From Calditrichia bacterium (lineage in GTDB: Bacteria; Calditrichota; Calditrichia; RBG-13-44-9; J042), in assembly GCA_030430345.1 (NCBI GenBank), contig JAUIFT010000030.1, forward strand, positions 1-11,609: a DNA stretch of 11,609 nucleotides, given 5' to 3'. Positions 1 to 6,114 of the stretch are shown piece after piece. The first letter of the stretch is position 1; every line of letters begins with the position of its first letter. The notes under the pieces are model-generated. The model was not told the DNA's origin. It saw only the letters and a list, made by a program, of their open reading frames with translations, and searched no databases. The translations under genes were made by a program, and so were the position numbers.

Positions 1-1494
1 CGCGAGAATCGTTGTCGGTAACAGATAGTAGCAAAAGTCGAGGAGAATCTTTTTGATCGGCTCGTAATGTAACAGGCCGAAAATAAGGTGAATATCAAAA
101 TAGGCAAACATGATGAATGCGATGGAGCGAAACATCTGATTGCGGTTACGAATTTGTTGTACCGAAAAAACCGCGACGCTGCCGACAATCAACGCCATCA
201 CCGTAAAAGTATAGTCATTGCCCAGTACGGAACCGAGGATCAGGCTGATGCTCACCACGCTAATGAATGCGAGGCCGAACCCTAACAGCATTGCTAACAG
301 CATTGGGGCTACCACGATTGGAATGGTTTCGTAAGGCCAATCGGTGAAATTCTGAATGATGCCGGCAAGACCCAACTGCAGCAGAAAGATGATCGTTACC
401 ATGCCCAGTAAGCTGTTGTTATTGAAAATTGTGTGGCGATAGAAATAAATATAGAAAACTGTAAAGAGAATCATTAGAAAGGCAAAGAGAAATTTACCGC
501 TGAAAAATTTGAACTGCTGCCAGCCGCGCTCCCGGGCGGACCGCTCCTTCTGGGCAATAGAAAGGGAGTAGAGCTTCTGGTAAACCTGCTCGGTAACTTT
601 CTCATTATTATCAATGATTCTTTCATCCTGCTCCACATATCCCCGGGTTAGCGGGACATCGTGTACTGCTTTGTCCTTCCGCTCGTTGGTGACCGTTTCA
701 TTATAGACCAGATTCGGGGAAAGAAAGGCATAGGTCAGATGTTCGGCAGATGTCAGAATTAAAGCGCTCTCAGTGTAGCGCTCCCGAAGGATTTCATCGA
801 TTGCGGCTTTCGCTTCCTGTACTTCCAGTACTTCTATCAGGGCAATTTTTTCTTCCAGACCATCCTGGGCAATAACCAGTTCGTTCTCCGGAATATCTTT
901 TTTTTCCCGGTCGAGGATCCCCTGGGTATATACCTGGGCAAGGCCGCCACTAAGGGTTGTGGCAAAACCGGCGAGATTTTTTTGTTGATATATTTCATTC
1001 AATTGGTAGAGGTGATCGGCAGTCAGGCGGACATTGTATTTCAGATTGAAGTTTTCCAGGAAGCTGTCGATCGGCGCCGCCTGGGAAAGTTGAAGATTGC
1101 TTTCTTTTGCAGCCAGTTCATATTTCCCGAAAAACGCTTGAAGCTCGATAAAAAAACGGCTGAGCGTAATTTTTTGGGTATTCTCCCGGTCCGCATTTTT
1201 GTCGAAAACCGGCGGGGTCGCCAGGCGGGCGGATTCCCGCTCCTGCCGCAACTCCTGATCAGTCTTCTGAATCGCAAATTTGAAGGGGGCAATAATTTCT
1301 TCCGGGGCGACGCTGTTTACTTTCAGATTACTGTATTCGAAAGGCCGTTCTGAAGGCATCATCCAGACGATGGTAATAATTAGCGCCAGGGAATAGATGC
1401 CTTTTAGGAGCAGGTCATCCAGGCGAATGCCAAGTAGGTTGTGTGATTGCAGGAACTGTACTAAAGACTTCCAAATTTCCTGAAGCGTTTTCAT
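1..1494 (-). CDS. 7TM-HD family membrane protein, PgpH-like (N-terminal 498 codons, HD domain off window)
   Basis: Partial gene running off the left edge. It reads without a stop for 498 codons from the ATG at 1494, preceded by a weak GGA-containing ribosome site. Visible order: a short cytoplasmic N-terminus; one membrane segment near residues 31-46; a long extracytoplasmic region (about 50-325) matching the 7TMR-HDED type, with the motif VPLTRGYVEQDERIIDNNEKV at its end written here only by position (280-300); then a run of hydrophobic segments from about 335 onward (334-352, 361-380, 391-411, 412-425, 430-446, 458-476, 484-498). In this family a cytoplasmic HD domain follows and hydrolyses cyclic-di-AMP; that domain would lie outside the window, so catalytic residues cannot be checked. 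The gene is downstream of rnpB and its terminator, so it probably has its own promoter. Family assignment is from architecture and is fairly secure; the substrate is family knowledge. Confidence 0.85.
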   Translation of the reverse strand, partial: MKTLQEIWKSLVQFLQSHNLLGIRLDDLLLKGIYSLALIITIVWMMPSERPFEYSNLKVNSVAPEEIIAPFKFAIQKTDQELRQERESARLATPPVFDKNADRENTQKITLSRFFIELQAFFGKYELAAKESNLQLSQAAPIDSFLENFNLKYNVRLTADHLYQLNEIYQQKNLAGFATTLSGGLAQVYTQGILDREKKDIPENELVIAQDGLEEKIALIEVLEVQEAKAAIDEILRERYTESALILTSAEHLTYAFLSPNLVYNETVTNERKDKAVHDVPLTRGYVEQDERIIDNNEKVTEQVYQKLYSLSIAQKERSARERGWQQFKFFSGKFLFAFLMILFTVFYIYFYRHTIFNNNSLLGMVTIIFLLQLGLAGIIQNFTDWPYETIPIVVAPMLLAMLLGFGLAFISVVSISLILGSVLGNDYTFTVMALIVGSVAVFSVQQIRNRNQMFRSIAFIMFAYFDIHLIFGLLHYEPIKKILLDFCYYLLPTTILA

Positions 1495-1684
1495 ACTTAT
1501 CCAATCAGATTTACCGGTAAACCGCTTAAATGGCCAGAGCGCCAGGTGTTTATCAAATAAATCGTTTAACTTTTCCGGTATTCACAAAAAAACTAGAAAA
1601 CCCGGCGACAATTATGCCGGGTGTAGCACAAGACGATTACCGGGTGAATTTATAACAGGAAGGTTACTTTTACAAAATAAAAAG
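1495..1684. other. Intergenic region between rnpB and the PgpH-like gene
   Basis: Contains the rnpB-side terminator (1584-1622) and, closer to the PgpH-like start, a perfect 12-base palindrome TTTACCGGTAAA at 1510-1521. A minus-strand TTGATA-like element occurs about 55 bases upstream of the start, but I see no good -10 box at the right distance. No open reading frame of note. Confidence 0.5.
1584..1622 (-). terminator. Rho-independent terminator downstream of rnpB
   Basis: Read on the minus strand, a 7-bp GC-rich stem (ACCCGGC pairing with GCCGGGT, positions 1600-1606 and 1616-1622, 9-base loop) is followed by TTTT, a CTAG interruption and a run of seven T. It lies about 60 bases after the rnpB 3' end and before the PgpH-like gene, so it probably ends rnpB transcription or 3' readthrough. 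Confidence 0.7.
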
Positions 1685-2097
1685 GTATTTAAGACAGATC
1701 GATAAGCCGAATTCTGTATCCCGAAGATTCGGGATGGTAATCATTTGTCTATGCAGCCTACCCGGAAGTATGCCGGCAATGCCGGCGCGAAACGGGCCGC
1801 CTCGCTTCCTTTCGGAGATTCCTTCCCTATTTGGCTTTGCACCGGATGGGGTTTGTCCGGCCCGGGTGGTAACACTTTTTTCAAATCTCTGCTCAGAGAC
1901 CGGCCGGTAGGCTCTTACCCTGCCATTTCACCCTTACCCCGGTAAACCGGGGCGGTATCGTTTCTGCGACACTTTCCATCCTGTGTTCATTGCTGAACGC
2001 AGGTTCCGGATTCTCTCCGGACATCCTGCCCTGTGGAGTTCGGACTTTCCTCCCTGCCAAAAACTGGCAGAGCGATTACCTGATCTGTCCTAAATAC
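1685..2097 (-). ncRNA. rnpB: RNase P RNA, bacterial type A-like
   Basis: Catalytic RNA that trims the 5' leader of precursor tRNAs together with the RnpA protein. On the minus strand the conserved core is plain: GAGGAAAGTCCG near the 5' end (about 2040-2053), followed by the ACAGGGCAGGAT stretch; the GGGTGAAATGGCAGGGTAAG and GAGCCTACCG segment in the middle (about 1909-1938); AAATGATTACC (about 1736-1746); and ACAGAATTCGGCTTATC near the 3' end (about 1700-1716). The ends were set from helix P1: 1685-1700 pairs with 2082-2097 over 16 bp with a single G-U pair. Length is about 413 nt, slightly long for the family. The gene begins 24 bases after the stop of the zinc-ribbon protein gene on the same strand. 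The exact mature ends are inferred from pairing. Confidence 0.95.
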
Positions 2098-2121
2098 GCT
2101 TTACTAAATGAATGACCGTAT

Positions 2122-2835
2122 TTACGCGCCGTTGTCATCGACCCAAACCAACATGCGGCCGCAATATTCACAACTATGGATGCCGCCTTCGCGGATTTCC
2201 ACAATTCGCTGCGGAGGCAGCATGGAATAACAACCGGAGCAGGAGTTGCGATTTACGGTTGCTATGGCCTGGCCACTCTTCGCCTTACGGATACGCTCAT
2301 ATTGGCTAAGATAACGCTTATCGATTTTTTGAGCGATCTTCGCCCGCTTATCGTTGAGAACCGCTTCCTCTTCCTTGGTCTGTAAATTTATCTCTTCCAG
2401 CTCCTTTTTGTTCTCGGTTAGCTGGTTTTCGATATCCTCGACAGACGCTTTCAATGAGGTAATTTCCTGCTTGATATTTTCTTCTTCCTCGATGGTCTGT
2501 AAGACTTTTGCTTCCAGGCTCTCGATTTCAGCCTTCTTAGTGTCGATCTCTAAAGAAATTGCGTCGTATTCTTTGTTGTTCTGAACTTTGTAAAGCTGAT
2601 CTTCATATTTGGCAAGCTGTGCTTTGCTGGCTTCTAATTCCTTTTCGAACATTTTGCGATCGTTCTGTAGTTTCTCAATCTGGGTTTCCTGGGCGTTTGC
2701 TTTTTCCTGGTTCTCCTGCAATTCCTCGGAAAGATGCTCGATGAGCATGGGTAAATCGCCTTTTTGCAATTTGAGGGAATTCAACTTATCATCAAATTCC
2801 TGGAGTCTGACAAAGTTGTTTACAAGCTGCTCCAC
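2122..2835 (-). CDS. Coiled-coil protein with C-terminal C4 zinc ribbon
   Basis: A 237-residue protein of the C4-type zinc-ribbon family (PF02591-like). Residues 1 to about 185 are strongly charged heptad-like helix, rich in Glu, Lys, Leu and Gln, predicted as a long antiparallel coiled coil. It includes the segment KVQNNKEYDAI (83-93), which is conserved at the hairpin of this family. The C-terminus carries the zinc site CSGC (Cys199, Cys202) and CEYC (Cys222, Cys225), with the typical IVEIREGG stretch between them. No signal peptide or membrane segment, so it is cytoplasmic. The start is GTG, chosen because AAGGAGG lies 7 bases upstream. The role of bacterial members is poorly defined; nucleic-acid or ribosome-related binding is often suggested. 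Position directly before rnpB is compatible with an RNA-linked role but does not prove it. Confidence 0.88.
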   Translation of the reverse strand: MEQLVNNFVRLQEFDDKLNSLKLQKGDLPMLIEHLSEELQENQEKANAQETQIEKLQNDRKMFEKELEASKAQLAKYEDQLYKVQNNKEYDAISLEIDTKKAEIESLEAKVLQTIEEEENIKQEITSLKASVEDIENQLTENKKELEEINLQTKEEEAVLNDKRAKIAQKIDKRYLSQYERIRKAKSGQAIATVNRNSCSGCYSMLPPQRIVEIREGGIHSCEYCGRMLVWVDDNGA

Positions 2836-2842
2836 TCAGATT

Positions 2843-2849
2843 CCTCCTT
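2843..2849 (-). promoter_or_regulatory. Strong ribosome-binding site setting a GTG start
   Basis: On the minus strand AAGGAGG sits 7 bases before GTG at 2835. No ATG is at a suitable distance, so this site decides the GTG start of the zinc-ribbon gene. Confidence 0.8.
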
Positions 2850-2894
2850 CAACTATTATTGATGTAATACATTTTTGTTTGCCTTTTTTAAAAT

Positions 2895-2932
2895 AAAAAA
2901 GGGTGCAAACTCGTTTTGAGCGCACCCTTTTT
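2895..2932 (-). terminator. Terminator of the CAU tRNA gene (symmetric)
   Basis: A run of A, GGGTGC (2901-2906), a loop with a small CTC/GAG inner pairing, GCACCC (2922-2927) and TTTTT (2928-2932). It is flanked by A and T runs on both sides, so it could stop RNA polymerase from either direction. Its position between the tRNA and the zinc-ribbon gene, both on the minus strand, makes it most likely the tRNA terminator. Confidence 0.85.
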
Positions 2933-3005
2933 AAAATTGTGTTACCTGATGTAATCGAAGAGATTTGTATCGAATGAATCTCAATGTATTTCTCCTTTTG
3001 CTAAG

Positions 3006-3079
3006 TGGGCCCACCAGGACTCGAACCTGGGACCAACGGATTATGAGTCCGGTGCTCTAACCAACTGAGCTATGGGCCC
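3006..3079 (-). tRNA. tRNA with anticodon CAU, probably tRNA-Ile2 (lysidine type)
   Basis: A complete 74-base cloverleaf on the minus strand. The acceptor stem is GGGCCCA with TGGGCCC, the D arm starts GCTC and closes with GAGC, the anticodon loop is CTCATAA (anticodon CAU), the T arm is CCAGG TTCGAGT CCTGG, and the discriminator is A73. The 3' CCA is not encoded (CTT follows). CAU can mean initiator Met, elongator Met or Ile2. The fully paired first acceptor base pair argues against an initiator. The C4-G69 and C5-G68 acceptor pairs match known TilS recognition elements, so tRNA-Ile2, read as AUA after lysidine modification, is favoured over elongator tRNA-Met. Base pair 27-43 is a C/U mismatch. 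The gene identity is certain; the amino acid is only moderately so. Confidence 0.95.
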
Positions 3080-3094
3080 GAGAAAGAAACGCAA

Positions 3095-3121
3095 TTTATA
3101 CGGCGATACAGGGAAAATCAA
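3095..3121 (-). promoter_or_regulatory. Putative promoter of the CAU tRNA
   Basis: On the minus strand TTGATT (3116-3121) and TATAAA (3095-3100) are separated by 15 bases, ending 15 bases before the tRNA 5' end. The spacer is short for a sigma-70 promoter; reading the -10 as TAAATT instead gives 17. The location fits, the match is moderate. Confidence 0.4.
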
Positions 3122-3253
3122 GCGGTTTTTTTTAATACATCTTTCCCGGACGTCAAAAACTTATCAATTATTTCCCGCAAACTTTTGATCCCCGGCATGT
3201 ATTTTCAACTTAATTTTTTATAGTGGATTGTGAATATTTATACAAATTTGCTA

Positions 3254-3311
3254 AACCCCGATTCATTATGTATTTAGGGCAAAACCATTCGAAAGTGGGG
3301 GTTATTTTTTT
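3254..3311 (+). terminator. Possible plus-strand terminator or attenuator hairpin
   Basis: A 6-bp stem AACCCC/GGGGTT closes a loop of about 38 bases and is directly followed by a run of seven T. There is no plus-strand gene upstream in this region, so it would end either a short RNA or a prematurely stopped ferredoxin leader. The long loop weakens the case. Confidence 0.3.
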
Positions 3312-3427
3312 AGCGTTCTTTAATAATGTGATAACGTTTGTAAACCGAAGTTTTGATTTGGTTTATTGTAAGGCTGTCACAAATTTTCGGAATTTTCCCG
3401 GAAAAGAGAACCTTGCTGAAAACGAAT

Positions 3428-3431
3428 GGAG
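3428..3431 (+). promoter_or_regulatory. Ribosome-binding site deciding the ferredoxin start
   Basis: GGAG lies 8 bases before the ATG at 3440. It supports this start over the upstream in-frame ATG at 3353, which would add 29 non-homologous residues. Confidence 0.65.
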
Positions 3432-3439
3432 AATCGTTT

Positions 3440-3703
3440 ATGTCATATATGATCACGGAAGAATGTATCGCCTGCAATGCCTGTCTACCGGTTTGCCCGA
3501 CAGCGGCAGTAAAAGAAAGTGTACCTGTTTATAAAATAATCGCCGACGCCTGCAGCGAATGTGTTGTCGATTTCAAAACACCACGCTGCCTGGCAGTTTG
3601 CCCCATCGATGCCATTACAAAAGATCCGGCGAATGAAGAAAATCACCAGGCGTTACTGGATAAACGCAGCCGAATCCTGGAGAATGGCGCGCTGCCATCC
3701 TGA
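3440..3703 (+). CDS. 2[4Fe-4S] ferredoxin, YfhL / Allochromatium type
   Basis: An 87-residue electron-carrier protein. The first cluster motif is C9-x2-C12-x2-C15-x3-C19-P. The second is C38-x2-C41-x8-C50-x3-C54-P, whose eight-residue insertion between the second and third cysteines is the mark of Allochromatium vinosum-type ferredoxins such as E. coli YfhL. The downstream PIDAITKDPANEE segment and a C-terminal helix of about 25 residues also match that family, as does the length (YfhL is about 86 residues). All eight cluster cysteines are present. These ferredoxins have very low potentials; their physiological partner is usually unknown. The gene stands alone, with 134 bases before nadE. Cytoplasmic, no signal peptide. 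Confidence 0.92.
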   Translation: MSYMITEECIACNACLPVCPTAAVKESVPVYKIIADACSECVVDFKTPRCLAVCPIDAITKDPANEENHQALLDKRSRILENGALPS

Positions 3704-3759
3704 TTAAGCGCCGCTTTAAATGAAGGGGCACAAATCCCCGGTCTTCTGAAATCCATTAC

Positions 3760-3788
3760 TTGCGAAACCGATATCCGCGGTTTAACTT
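3760..3788 (+). promoter_or_regulatory. Possible nadE promoter with a 19-base inverted repeat in its spacer
   Basis: TTGCGA (3760-3765), a 17-base spacer and TAACTT (3783-3788) form a weak sigma-70-like promoter. The arms AAACCG (3765-3770) and CGGTTT (3778-3783) form an inverted repeat with a 7-base centre that fills the spacer, as an operator would. Both calls rest on short matches. Confidence 0.3.
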
Positions 3789-3837
3789 TCCACAATCTTA
3801 GTGAATCACGAATAGTTCTCTTATTGAAAGGCACTTT

Positions 3838-5574
3838 ATGAGATCGCTTCGCCTGGCACTGGCTCAAATCAATTCTACGGTTGGGGATATCAAGGGTAAT
3901 TTTGAGAAGATGCTCGAATATGTCGAACGCGCTGCCGGGAAAGGTGCGGATATTGTCGCCTTTCCGGAACTGGCGTTGATTGGTTATCCGGCGGAAGATT
4001 TGTTACTCCGTCCGGAGTTTATTGATGATAATCTGCAATACCTGCAGAAATTAATTCCCTACAGCAAGCATATCACCATACTGACTGGCTTTGTTGACCG
4101 GAAAGATGATATTTTTAATGCCGCGGCTGTCATCCATCGGGAGCGTATCGCCGGCATTTATCATAAACAGTTCCTCCCCAATTACAGCGTCTTTGATGAA
4201 AACCGCTATTTTCAGGAAGGGAAAGTGATGCCGGTATATCGCTATAATAATATGAATATCGGCGTGAATATCTGTGAAGATATCTGGTATCCCGGCGGAC
4301 CGACCTATGCCCAGGCACTTTACGGGAATGCGGAAATTATCATCAACCTTTCCGCTTCTCCCTATGCAATGAACAAGTTGAAAGATCGCAATAAAATGCT
4401 CTCGGTGCGGGCGAAAGATAATGAAGTGATTCTCGCTTACGTCAACCTTGTTGGCGGGCAAGATGAACTGATTTTTGACGGACAAAGCCTGATCCTTTCC
4501 GAAGAAGGCGAGTTTATTGCGAAAGCGCCGGCGTTGGAAGAAGCATTGATCGTTGCAGATCTTCATCCGGATAATGTTTTTAACCGCCGTTTGCACGATC
4601 CTCGCCGCCGCAAGGAAAAGCTGTTTATTCCGGACGATAAATTGTTCGAACAAATTGAATTATCTCAACCGGAAAAGGCAAAACCGGAATTGCCGGCGCC
4701 CTTCGTTGTCGATGACCTGAGCACACGGAATGAAGTCTACCGGGTACTCACCCTCGGCGTGCGGGATTATATCCGCAAAAATAACTTCAAGAAGGTCGCG
4801 CTGGGGCTTTCCGGCGGCATCGATTCTTCCCTGGTCTGTGCGATTGCCGTGGATGCGCTCGGGAAAGAAAATGTAACCGGTATATCCATGCCCAGCGATT
4901 TTACCAGCCAGGGCAGTAAAGATGATGCACGGCAACTGGCGGAAAATTTTGATATCGAGTTCCACGAGATTCCGATTAAAACGCTTTATGAAACATACCT
5001 CGATCAGCTTTCCGGGCTTTTTGCCGGAAAGTCGCCGGATGTTACCGAAGAAAATATCCAGGCCCGTATCCGCGGGAATATCCTGATGGCATATTCCAAC
5101 AAATTTGGTGCAATGGTGTTGACAACCGGGAACAAGAGCGAGTTTAGCACTGGTTACTGCACGCTTTATGGCGATATGTGCGGTGGCTTCGCGGTTATTA
5201 AAGATGTGCCGAAAATGCTGGTGTACGATCTCTGCCGTTTCCGCAACGAGATTGCCGGCAAGGCGATGATTCCGGAGAATGTGCTTACGAAAGCGCCCTC
5301 GGCGGAATTGCGCCTGGATCAAAAAGATACCGATTCCTTGCCGCCTTACGAAGTGCTGGACCCGATTATCACCGCCTATGTGGAGGAAGATCTCTCTTTC
5401 GAGGAAATTGTCAGCAAGGGGTTTGAGGAAGCAATTGTTTTACGGGTGATGCGGTTGATTGATATGAATGAATATAAACGCCGGCAGAGTGCGCCGGGAA
5501 TCAAAGTAACACAACGGGCCTTCGGCAAGGACCGACGCTTTCCGATTACCAACGGTTTTCGCCATGGTGAGTAA
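3838..5574 (+). CDS. nadE: Glutamine-dependent NAD+ synthetase
   Basis: Catalyses the last step of NAD biosynthesis: deamido-NAD, ATP and glutamine give NAD, AMP, pyrophosphate and glutamate, in the cytoplasm. The 578 residues hold two domains. The N-terminal nitrilase-like glutaminase (about 1-270) has the triad Glu44 (in FPELALIGYP), Lys110 (HKQFLPNYSVFDENRYF) and Cys146 (NICEDIW). The C-terminal synthetase (about 295-578) has the ATP pyrophosphatase loop SGGIDSS (325-331), GNKSEFSTGYCTLYGDMCGG (431-450), PSAELRLDQKDTDSLPPYEV (487-505 region) and the C-terminal KRRQSAPGIKVT. All expected residues are present and the length is normal for the bacterial fused form, so ammonia made in the first domain is used in the second. 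The start has AAAGG about 6 bases upstream. The gene probably leads a unit with the two membrane protein genes that follow, the first 59 bases downstream. Confidence 0.97.
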   Translation: MRSLRLALAQINSTVGDIKGNFEKMLEYVERAAGKGADIVAFPELALIGYPAEDLLLRPEFIDDNLQYLQKLIPYSKHITILTGFVDRKDDIFNAAAVIHRERIAGIYHKQFLPNYSVFDENRYFQEGKVMPVYRYNNMNIGVNICEDIWYPGGPTYAQALYGNAEIIINLSASPYAMNKLKDRNKMLSVRAKDNEVILAYVNLVGGQDELIFDGQSLILSEEGEFIAKAPALEEALIVADLHPDNVFNRRLHDPRRRKEKLFIPDDKLFEQIELSQPEKAKPELPAPFVVDDLSTRNEVYRVLTLGVRDYIRKNNFKKVALGLSGGIDSSLVCAIAVDALGKENVTGISMPSDFTSQGSKDDARQLAENFDIEFHEIPIKTLYETYLDQLSGLFAGKSPDVTEENIQARIRGNILMAYSNKFGAMVLTTGNKSEFSTGYCTLYGDMCGGFAVIKDVPKMLVYDLCRFRNEIAGKAMIPENVLTKAPSAELRLDQKDTDSLPPYEVLDPIITAYVEEDLSFEEIVSKGFEEAIVLRVMRLIDMNEYKRRQSAPGIKVTQRAFGKDRRFPITNGFRHGE

Positions 5575-5633
5575 GCTCTTTCGAGAATCATGGCCAGTAG
5601 ACTATAGACAAGAACTAAACTGAGGAGCGCTTT

Positions 5634-6032
5634 ATGGGTTTTTCCGGCGCAGGTGGATCAAATGGTGGGACCGGTCGTTTTTTTCTGGGATTGATAATGA
5701 TGATTGGAGGAGGTTACCTCTTCCTTAATTCGATTCATGTCGGTAACAGTTTCGGGATGGGGTCGATCATGTTTGGCATGGGCGGCTTTAATATGACCGG
5801 CGGTATGGTGTTAGTACCATTCCTTTTTGGAGTCGCAATGATTTTTTATAACGCGAATAACTGGCTTGGTTGGATTCTCGTCGGTTCCTCGCTGGTGATG
5901 TTAACATTTGGGGTTATCGCCGGTATCCATTTCCATTTTCAGCGCATGACGGCATTTACCCTGCTGATGATCCTGGCGCTATTGCTTGGCGGGATAGGGC
6001 TTTTCCTGAGTTCGCTGCGGAATTTTGAATAA
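5634..6032 (+). CDS. Small Gly/Met-rich membrane protein, function unknown
   Basis: I do not recognise this 132-residue protein. It begins with a Gly/Ser-rich stretch (2-14). Four hydrophobic segments follow at about 15-33, 55-73, 76-97 and 107-126, so an inner-membrane protein with both ends on the same side is expected. The loop between the first two segments is unusually rich in Gly, Met and Phe (GMGSIMFGMGGFNMTGG, 41-57). The motif GIHFHF (97-102) precedes the last segment. There is no cleavable signal peptide. The start is supported by GAGGAG 7 bases upstream. It lies between nadE (59 bases before) and a rhomboid protease gene (82 bases after), probably co-transcribed at least with nadE. 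No function can be assigned. Confidence 0.75.
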   Translation: MGFSGAGGSNGGTGRFFLGLIMMIGGGYLFLNSIHVGNSFGMGSIMFGMGGFNMTGGMVLVPFLFGVAMIFYNANNWLGWILVGSSLVMLTFGVIAGIHFHFQRMTAFTLLMILALLLGGIGLFLSSLRNFE

Positions 6033-6038
6033 AATCAG

Positions 6039-6067
6039 TTGCAATTGCCTCCTTTAAGTTTCATTAT
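6039..6067 (+). promoter_or_regulatory. Possible promoter of the rhomboid gene
   Basis: TTGCAA (6039-6044) and CATTAT (6062-6067) with a 17-base spacer, 47 bases before the rhomboid start. Each hexamer matches the sigma-70 consensus at four of six positions. Confidence 0.3.
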
Positions 6068-6114
6068 TAATAGGCAGATATGAGATTGCTTTACCGAATT
6101 GAAGAAAGATATTT

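Larger units (their letters stand above)
3080..3439. other. Gene-free region between the tRNA and the ferredoxin gene
   Basis: A 360-base AT-rich stretch. The left end holds the tRNA promoter. The centre has AACCCC (3254-3259) and GGGGTT (3298-3303) followed by ATTTTTTTA on the plus strand, a possible long-loop terminator or attenuator hairpin. The right end is the untranslated leader of the ferredoxin gene. An open frame from 3353 runs into the ferredoxin, but its added residues do not resemble the family and it lacks a ribosome site. I recognise no riboswitch or RNA family. Confidence 0.4.

Noticed and set aside
982..1353. Plus-strand open frame of 123 codons
   Set aside because: Antisense to the PgpH-like gene, which has clear family architecture over the same bases; no ribosome site and no recognisable domain.
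1745..1945. Plus-strand open frame of 66 codons
   Set aside because: Lies wholly within rnpB on the opposite strand; the conserved RNA elements explain the sequence.
3353..3439. Upstream extension of the ferredoxin frame
   Set aside because: The added residues do not match the family, and the ribosome site is placed for the ATG at 3440.
3643..3867. Minus-strand open frame between ferredoxin and nadE
   Set aside because: Overlaps both real genes, has no plausible start signals and a composition unlike a protein.
4051..5322. Long minus-strand frames opposite nadE
   Set aside because: They are the reverse-strand shadow of a strongly conserved enzyme gene.
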